From Campylobacteraceae bacterium (lineage in GTDB: Bacteria; Campylobacterota; Campylobacteria; Campylobacterales; Sulfurovaceae): a stretch of DNA of 10,696 bases. A model generated the notes under the pieces. The model did no database searches. It was not told where the DNA came from and was given only the letters and a program-made list of their open reading frames with translations. The position numbers were made by a program, and so were the translations under genes. Below are positions 6,907 through 10,696 of the stretch, piece by piece (the stretch's first letter is position 1; each line of letters starts with the position of its first letter). Location: the NCBI GenBank assembly GCA_026995985.1, contig JALWNF010000219.1, forward strand, positions 1-10,696, written 5' to 3'.

Positions 6907-7573
6907 TTTTATATCCAACCCCATATTGGTTCTTAATTAAATTATAAGGAATCTTCTTACGTAAATTTTTTACCAATGTTCTAATAGATGAGTTTGTAAT
7001 AACCTTATTGAACTCATCTCCCCAAACATGAAAAAATATCTCATCATCAGAGCATGGAGCACCAGCTTTATCTACTAAAAGTTCAAAAAGTTTTGACTCT
7101 CGTTTAGTCAAAGTTATAGTTTTATCTTTACAAAAGAGTGTTTTACTCTTATTGTCCCAAGAACAGTCACAAGGAAGAGGAATATTTCTTCCTTTATCAA
7201 CTTTTTTAGAGACTTTAAGAAGTGCATTCATTAAATCTGAACGTCCAACAGGCTTAATTAAGTAAGATGAGAAGTTTAAATCTACAATATCAAGTAAAAT
7301 CTCTCTATCGGAGTGGGCTGTTAATGCAATTAGAGATACATTATCATCCATTTGTCGTATTTTTTTAGCTAAACTAATCCCATTTAACTTAGGAATAAGT
7401 AAGTCGAGTATGACTAGATGGATATTGTTCTCTTCAAAAATACGAAAAGCCTCTTCACCATCTCGTGCAATATATACTTTACGACAAAGCTCTTCTAAAA
7501 AGTAAGCATACTTGTCAATAATATTATCTTCATCCTCAACATATAATATATTCAGATTTTTTAAAATTTTCAT
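6896..7573 (-). CDS. OmpR-type response regulator, orphan
   Basis: This 225-residue two-component regulator has a receiver domain (about 5-122) and a winged-helix DNA-binding domain (about 140-225). Receiver residues are complete: acidic pocket Glu13-Asp14, phosphoacceptor Asp57 in VILDLLIP, Thr85 in ALTAHSD and Lys107 in YLIKPVG. The effector domain shows the family pattern LTKRESKLFELL, then SIRTLVKNLRKKI as recognition helix and GVGYKINF as the wing. Four cysteines in the linker and effector domain (135, 137, 148, 174) are more than usual and could be redox- or metal-sensitive, but that is speculation. ATG 7573 has a good AAAAAGGGA upstream. No histidine kinase is adjacent, so the partner is elsewhere. 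It follows murU after a 99-base gap with its own possible promoter, and its 3' end overlaps the HAD gene. Confidence 0.92.
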   Translation of the reverse strand: MKILKNLNILYVEDEDNIIDKYAYFLEELCRKVYIARDGEEAFRIFEENNIHLVILDLLIPKLNGISLAKKIRQMDDNVSLIALTAHSDREILLDIVDLNFSSYLIKPVGRSDLMNALLKVSKKVDKGRNIPLPCDCSWDNKSKTLFCKDKTITLTKRESKLFELLVDKAGAPCSDDEIFFHVWGDEFNKVITNSSIRTLVKNLRKKIPYNLIKNQYGVGYKINF

Positions 7574-7620
7574 TTTTTCCCTTTTTGCTTTATAGACAAA
7601 ATAATTAAAGAAATAATTGC

Positions 7621-7626
7621 ATAATA
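7621..7626 (-). promoter_or_regulatory. Possible -10 box of the response regulator gene
   Basis: TATTAT on the minus strand lies about 48 bases before the ATG and would give a leader of about 40 nt. A second candidate, TATAAA with an upstream TG, lies at 7589-7594 but would give a leader of only about 10 nt. I cannot decide between them. Confidence 0.35.
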
Positions 7627-7672
7627 TTGTGAATTAACCGTGATTTTTTTTAATTTTAAACATTTTCTAAAG

Positions 7673-8347
7673 CTATTTGTATTTTTTAGTTACAAAAGAG
7701 CTACCTTTTAATAACTTATCTAAAATATTTAACCGTTCTGGAGTACCAATATCATACCACTCTCCTTCATATAGCTCAGTTATAACTCTATGCTCCTCTA
7801 TAGCACTAAATAGTAATGGAGATAGAGGCTTTTTACCATACTCTAAACCTTTAAACATATCTTTAGAGTAGTATCCAATTCCTGAAAAGGTATACCTCTT
7901 TTGTGTACCTGTTAGATAAAAATCTCCATCTAAGTTGTGTTGAGGATTCTTTACTAAAATTAGTTTAGCTAAAAATCTATCTTCTAAACTATAGTTAATA
8001 TCAAAGGGATAGTCTGTCCAGACATCTCCATTGACCACTAAAAAAGTATCTGAAAGTAGAGGAAGTGCCTTTACAATTCCTCCTGCTGTCTCTAAGGCTC
8101 CTTCATGTTGTTCATCAGAAAATTTAATCTGTACACCAAATTGTGAGCCATCACCCAAATAGTCTATGATTTGTTGCCCCAAATAGGCAACATTAATAAC
8201 TATCTGAGTAAATCCAGCATCGCGTAGTCTATCAATATGCCAAACAATAAGAGGTTTCCCTCCTATCTTTAAAAGTGGCTTTGGAGTATGGTTAGTAAGT
8301 GGTCTCATTCTAGTACCTAATCCTGCTGCAAGAATCATTGCTTTCAT
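7673..8347 (-). CDS. murU: MurU-like N-acetylmuramate-1-phosphate uridylyltransferase
   Basis: This nucleotidyltransferase is expected to join UTP and MurNAc-1-phosphate to give UDP-MurNAc, bypassing de novo synthesis. It is 224 residues. The N-terminal nucleotide-binding signature is AAGLGTRMRPLT (7-18), followed by TPKPLL. LETAGGI at 85-91 and VNGDVWTD with metal-binding Asp108 closely resemble Pseudomonas MurU as I remember it, and EWYDIGTPERL supplies the second metal Asp199. By motifs alone it could be another sugar-1-phosphate nucleotidyltransferase (for example mannose or heptose type). The position downstream of amgK and anmK is what makes MurU the best call. ATG 8347 has AGGAG at good spacing. 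It is separated from amgK by 112 bases holding two hairpin elements but no clear terminator, so it is probably co-transcribed. Confidence 0.86.
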   Translation of the reverse strand: MKAMILAAGLGTRMRPLTNHTPKPLLKIGGKPLIVWHIDRLRDAGFTQIVINVAYLGQQIIDYLGDGSQFGVQIKFSDEQHEGALETAGGIVKALPLLSDTFLVVNGDVWTDYPFDINYSLEDRFLAKLILVKNPQHNLDGDFYLTGTQKRYTFSGIGYYSKDMFKGLEYGKKPLSPLLFSAIEEHRVITELYEGEWYDIGTPERLNILDKLLKGSSFVTKKYK

Positions 8348-8368
8348 AAGTGGCTCCTTTTTTTAATA

Positions 8369-8394
8369 TAGGGCAAATGCAGAGGTTGCCCCTA
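8369..8394. repeat. Hairpin-forming palindromic element 1 in the amgK-murU gap
   Basis: TAGGGCAA (8369-8376) pairs with TTGCCCCTA (8386-8394), one extra C apart, around a 9-base loop. On the murU-coding strand the downstream flank is A-rich rather than U-rich, so it is not an intrinsic terminator. Its ends resemble element 2. Confidence 0.65.
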
Positions 8395-8417
8395 CAATAA
8401 TAAAAATATATCAACCC

Positions 8418-8447
8418 TATAGTGGCGACATATATGTCTGCCCCATA
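8418..8447. repeat. Hairpin-forming palindromic element 2 in the amgK-murU gap
   Basis: The core GACATATATGTC (8427-8438) is a perfect 12-base palindrome. It is extended by GGC (8424-8426) pairing with GCC (8440-8442) across one bulged T, and by TAT/ATA at the outer edges. On the minus strand it begins ATGGGGCA and ends GCCACTATA, matching the ends of element 1 (TAGGGGCA and GCCCTATA). Confidence 0.65.
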
Positions 8448-8459
8448 TTGATGTTGCTT

Positions 8460-9395
8460 CTATATTTTTTTTAGAAAATCTCCTAATGCTCTTAACTCAT
8501 CATACTTTTGACACACCTCATCAATATATTGTAGAGTTTGAGGAATATTCTTTATGTAACTACTCTTCTTATCACGAATATCAAGCCTAGAAAAAATCCC
8601 TAAAATCTTAATATGTCTTTGGAGTCCTGTAAAGTCAAACCATCGAATAAACTGCTCATCTGAGACATCAATCCCCTTTAATATTTTGAACTCTAATGCT
8701 AATCTCTCCATCTGTTTTGGGTCAAAATAGACATAAACATCTTTCAATAAAGAGACCAAATCATAAGTCAAAGCACCTCTTCTTGCATCTTGATAATCTA
8801 TAATAGCTAGAGTATGCCCTGTCTCTATCATAATATTTCGTGAATGGAAATCTCTATGAACAAAAATATCTTGTGGTTGAGAGAGAACTTCATTGCAGAT
8901 TAACTCTAGTGTGCTATCTAACATATTCTGCTCATCTTTAGTTAGAGTCATCTTAAGATATTGCTCTAAATACCACTCCTGCATTAGATTCATCTCAAAC
9001 ATTAAAAACTCCCTATCGTAGGGTTCTAGGTTTGTAGTATCTGCTTGTTGAATCTTTAAAATCTCTTCAATCGCTTTTGTATATAGTAAATCTACACTCA
9101 TAGGACTTAAAATATCAGCTAAATGTCTTGAACCTAAATCTGTTAAAAGTAGATAACCCTCCTCTAAATTTTGAGCAATAATACGAGGAACTTCAACTTT
9201 AACCTTCAAAAGACGAACTGAAATCTCAATAAATGGGTAAAGCTGTTCTTTGTTGGCTGAAGAGTCCATCAAGATATAGCTCTTATCTCTATCTATAACT
9301 CTAAAATATCTTCTAAAACTTGCATCTCCACCAAGCACCTCTATCTTATAGTCTACAAAACCTAAATCATTTAACCATTGCTTAATTTTTTGCAT
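8460..9395 (-). CDS. amgK: AmgK-like N-acetylmuramate/N-acetylglucosamine anomeric kinase
   Basis: This kinase is expected to phosphorylate MurNAc (and possibly GlcNAc) at the anomeric carbon, feeding MurU. The 311 residues belong to the aminoglycoside-phosphotransferase fold. The glycine-rich segment LGGDASFRRYFRV (21-33) is typical of the AmgK group. The catalytic loop is HRDFHSRN (180-187) with Asp182, the metal-binding IIDYQDA carries Asp200 and Asp203, and YDLVSLLKD and GLQRHIKILGIFSRL (257-271) are further family hallmarks. ATG 9395 has AGGGG 7 bases upstream. The start overlaps the end of anmK by 14 bases, which implies tight translational coupling. A related family acts on other sugars or proteins, but the neighbours anmK and murU make MurNAc the likely substrate. 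Activity is inferred, not shown. Confidence 0.87.
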   Translation of the reverse strand: MQKIKQWLNDLGFVDYKIEVLGGDASFRRYFRVIDRDKSYILMDSSANKEQLYPFIEISVRLLKVKVEVPRIIAQNLEEGYLLLTDLGSRHLADILSPMSVDLLYTKAIEEILKIQQADTTNLEPYDREFLMFEMNLMQEWYLEQYLKMTLTKDEQNMLDSTLELICNEVLSQPQDIFVHRDFHSRNIMIETGHTLAIIDYQDARRGALTYDLVSLLKDVYVYFDPKQMERLALEFKILKGIDVSDEQFIRWFDFTGLQRHIKILGIFSRLDIRDKKSSYIKNIPQTLQYIDEVCQKYDELRALGDFLKKI

Positions 9396-10467
9396 ATATT
9401 GCCCCTAAAATAGTATTCTCTTTTGCACCTGTAACGCTTTTTATATTAACTTTTTCACAATGTAGTCTCTTGTAGGCTAACCAAGCAAATATCATCGCTT
9501 CCATATTATCTGAGTCTACACCATATTTTTGTGTTGAACTAACTTCAACATCGTCTAAAGCCTCTTGTAATCTTTCCATCAAAAAAGTATTTCTTGCTCC
9601 ACCACCACAAACTAAAAGTTCTTTAATATCAAATCGCTTAATCTCTTTTGCAATACTCTCTACAGTTAGTGCTAGTAGTGTTGCTTGAACATCTTTTGCA
9701 CATATTTTACCAAATGGTTTTAAATGTTTTCTTAAAAAATTCTTATTAAAATATTCTCTTCCTGTACTTTTAGGATAATTTAATAAAAAATAGGGGTCAT
9801 TCAACATACTATCTAATAAATCCTTATGTACTTGACCTGATTTTGCCCATGCTCCATCTTTATCATAAACAACATTTAGATTCTCTTTTATCCATATATC
9901 CATTAAAACATTACCACAACCTGTATCGTAACCCAAAAGTTCTGGCTTAAAAATAGAGATATTTGCCATACCCCCAATATTTACAACAGCTACTCTATCT
10001 AAATGAGAAAATAAAAAAGCATGAAAAGCAGGAGCTAGAGGAGCTCCCTGCCCACCTAATGCAATATCTTTAGAGCGAAAGTCTGAAACAACATCAATCT
10101 TTGTCTTAACTGCCAATACAGAGGCATTCCCTAACTGCATTGAAAAGGGGTATTTACCTAGTGGCTCATGCCACAACGTCTGACCATGCAATCCTATTGC
10201 TTTTATATCTAAAGGATTAACTTTATTAATAACTAAGAGCTCATTTACTGCTTTTACATAAAATAGAGCTAACTTATAGTCAACTTCACCAATCTCTTTA
10301 AGAGATACTCTATTGGCTATTAAATCTAAAATTTTATTTTTTAGAGACTCTTCAAATGGAATAAAATGTGTAGCTAAAAGATTACACCTCTTATTTCCTA
10401 TACTACAAAGAGCCACATCGACACCATCTAAACTTGTGCCTGACATAATACCTATATATTTTTCCAC
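9382..10467 (-). CDS. anmK: Anhydro-N-acetylmuramic acid kinase
   Basis: AnmK opens the 1,6-anhydro ring of anhMurNAc released from turned-over peptidoglycan and phosphorylates it to MurNAc-6-phosphate, in the cytoplasm. The 361 residues are the usual length. The ATP-binding signature is GIMSGTSLDGVD (6-17), followed by LHGQTLWHEP (93-102), DFRSKDIALGGQGAPLAP (129-146), VNIGGMANIS and DTGCGN (181-186) with the catalytic-base Asp181. LLVCGGGARN lies near the C-terminus. DTGCGN replaces the DTGPGN I would expect, a Pro-to-Cys change beside the catalytic Asp. The start is GTG 10467; upstream only a weak AAAGA is seen, and a nearby ATG is out of frame. It is first in the operon with amgK and murU and has its own TATAAT. 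Confidence 0.96.
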   Translation of the reverse strand: MEKYIGIMSGTSLDGVDVALCSIGNKRCNLLATHFIPFEESLKNKILDLIANRVSLKEIGEVDYKLALFYVKAVNELLVINKVNPLDIKAIGLHGQTLWHEPLGKYPFSMQLGNASVLAVKTKIDVVSDFRSKDIALGGQGAPLAPAFHAFLFSHLDRVAVVNIGGMANISIFKPELLGYDTGCGNVLMDIWIKENLNVVYDKDGAWAKSGQVHKDLLDSMLNDPYFLLNYPKSTGREYFNKNFLRKHLKPFGKICAKDVQATLLALTVESIAKEIKRFDIKELLVCGGGARNTFLMERLQEALDDVEVSSTQKYGVDSDNMEAMIFAWLAYKRLHCEKVNIKSVTGAKENTILGAIYAKN

Positions 10468-10488
10468 TGTAAAATCTTTTTGAAACCC

Positions 10489-10494
10489 ATTATA
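10489..10494 (-). promoter_or_regulatory. -10 box of the anmK-amgK-murU operon
   Basis: A perfect TATAAT on the minus strand (AGTATAATGG) lies about 22 bases before the GTG start, giving a leader of roughly 15 nt. No clear -35 is seen. Confidence 0.6.
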
Positions 10495-10586
10495 CTTGAT
10501 TTTAGGTTACTTCTTACTAATAATTATTTAAAAGTAGTTTTTTTAATAAAAATTAATTATTTTACTTAAGCTTAACTTTATTAATG

Positions 10587-10592
10587 TATAAT
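10587..10592 (+). promoter_or_regulatory. -10 box of the rightmost response-regulator gene
   Basis: A perfect TATAAT, directly preceded by TG, lies 31 bases before the ATG at 10623. The 10-base palindrome TTAAGCTTAA (10566-10575) occupies the -35 region and could be an operator, though such palindromes are easy to find in AT-rich DNA. Confidence 0.65.
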
Positions 10593-10622
10593 TTCTTTTA
10601 CAACTATTAAACAAGGAAATAT

Positions 10623-10696
10623 ATGAAGTGGAATCTTCTAGGTAATATCAATTTATTGATTGTTGATGATGACCCTTTTAATCGGCAACTTGTTAT
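10623..10696 (+). CDS. Response-regulator receiver protein, N-terminal fragment
   Basis: Only 24 codons are inside the window; the gene runs off the right edge. After a short lead (MKWNLLGNI) the sequence NLLIVDDDPFNRQLV is the first strand and acidic pocket of a CheY-like receiver domain, with Asp15 to Asp17 the Mg2+-binding acids. The ATG has AAGGA 6 bases upstream and a TATAAT promoter. The output domain cannot be seen, so it may be a single-domain regulator, a c-di-GMP enzyme or another type. It is divergent from the anmK operon. Confidence 0.85.
   Translation, partial: MKWNLLGNINLLIVDDDPFNRQLV

Noticed and set aside
7621..7672. Possible terminator after murU
   Set aside because: TCAC occurs as a direct, not inverted, repeat, and the T-run on the plus strand follows no stem. 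I see no intrinsic terminator here.
7677..7871. Plus-strand open reading frame opposite murU
   Set aside because: It is antisense to the conserved C-terminal part of murU, with no upstream signals.
8419..8428. Minus-strand GCCACTATAGGG resembling the end of a T7 promoter
   Set aside because: Only the last ten bases match; the upstream recognition part is absent and no phage polymerase is near. It is part of hairpin element 2.
9399..9407. TTGCCCCTA shared with hairpin element 1
   Set aside because: Here it is simply the amgK ribosome binding site and the end of anmK coding sequence, with no matching second arm.

Overview
The window is AT-rich and reads as a chromosomal segment of a free-living member of the Campylobacterota (epsilonproteobacteria), probably near Sulfurimonas or Sulfurovum. 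Three things support this: the gene order rho-murI, which as I recall is shared with Helicobacter; -10 boxes close to TATAAT without a recognisable -35; and an abundance of signalling genes. The genus is inference. No rRNA, tRNA, CRISPR array, transposase or phage gene was found, and no gene-free stretch exceeds about 155 bases.

Layout: (1) 1-1798, minus strand: a membrane-bound GGDEF-EAL cyclic-di-GMP protein cut by the left edge. (2) 1917-2342, minus: a small exported protein of unknown function. (3) 2493-3458, plus: trpS, meeting murI tail to tail with a 6-base overlap. (4) 5526-3453, minus: the rho-murI pair. A tandem 11-base repeat lies just downstream of the rho -10 box, and murI has a TTG start with no visible ribosome binding site. 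(5) 5628-6020, minus: a small membrane protein. It is divergent from (6) 6073-6906, plus: a HAD-IIB phosphatase; the two -10 boxes overlap. (7) 6896-7573, minus: an orphan OmpR-type response regulator whose 3' end overlaps the HAD gene by 11 bases. (8) 10467-7673, minus: an operon anmK-amgK-murU. (9) 10623 to the right edge, plus: the first 24 codons of another response-regulator receiver protein.

The most coherent theme is peptidoglycan turnover. AnmK, AmgK and MurU are steps of the cell-wall recycling shortcut known from Pseudomonas: anhydro-MurNAc to MurNAc-6-P, then (after a phosphatase, MupP, not seen here) MurNAc to MurNAc-1-P and UDP-MurNAc. The HAD phosphatase nearby is a different HAD subclass from MupP, but it is a testable candidate for the missing step. 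MurI supplies D-glutamate for the same polymer. Two hairpin-forming elements with similar GGGGC/GCCCC ends sit between amgK and murU and look like members of a dispersed palindromic repeat family.

The window also carries three separate signalling genes and two convergent gene pairs with overlapping 3' ends. I see no wholly unknown multi-gene system. The best leads are the recycling operon with its missing phosphatase, the paired hairpins inside it, and the rho leader repeat.
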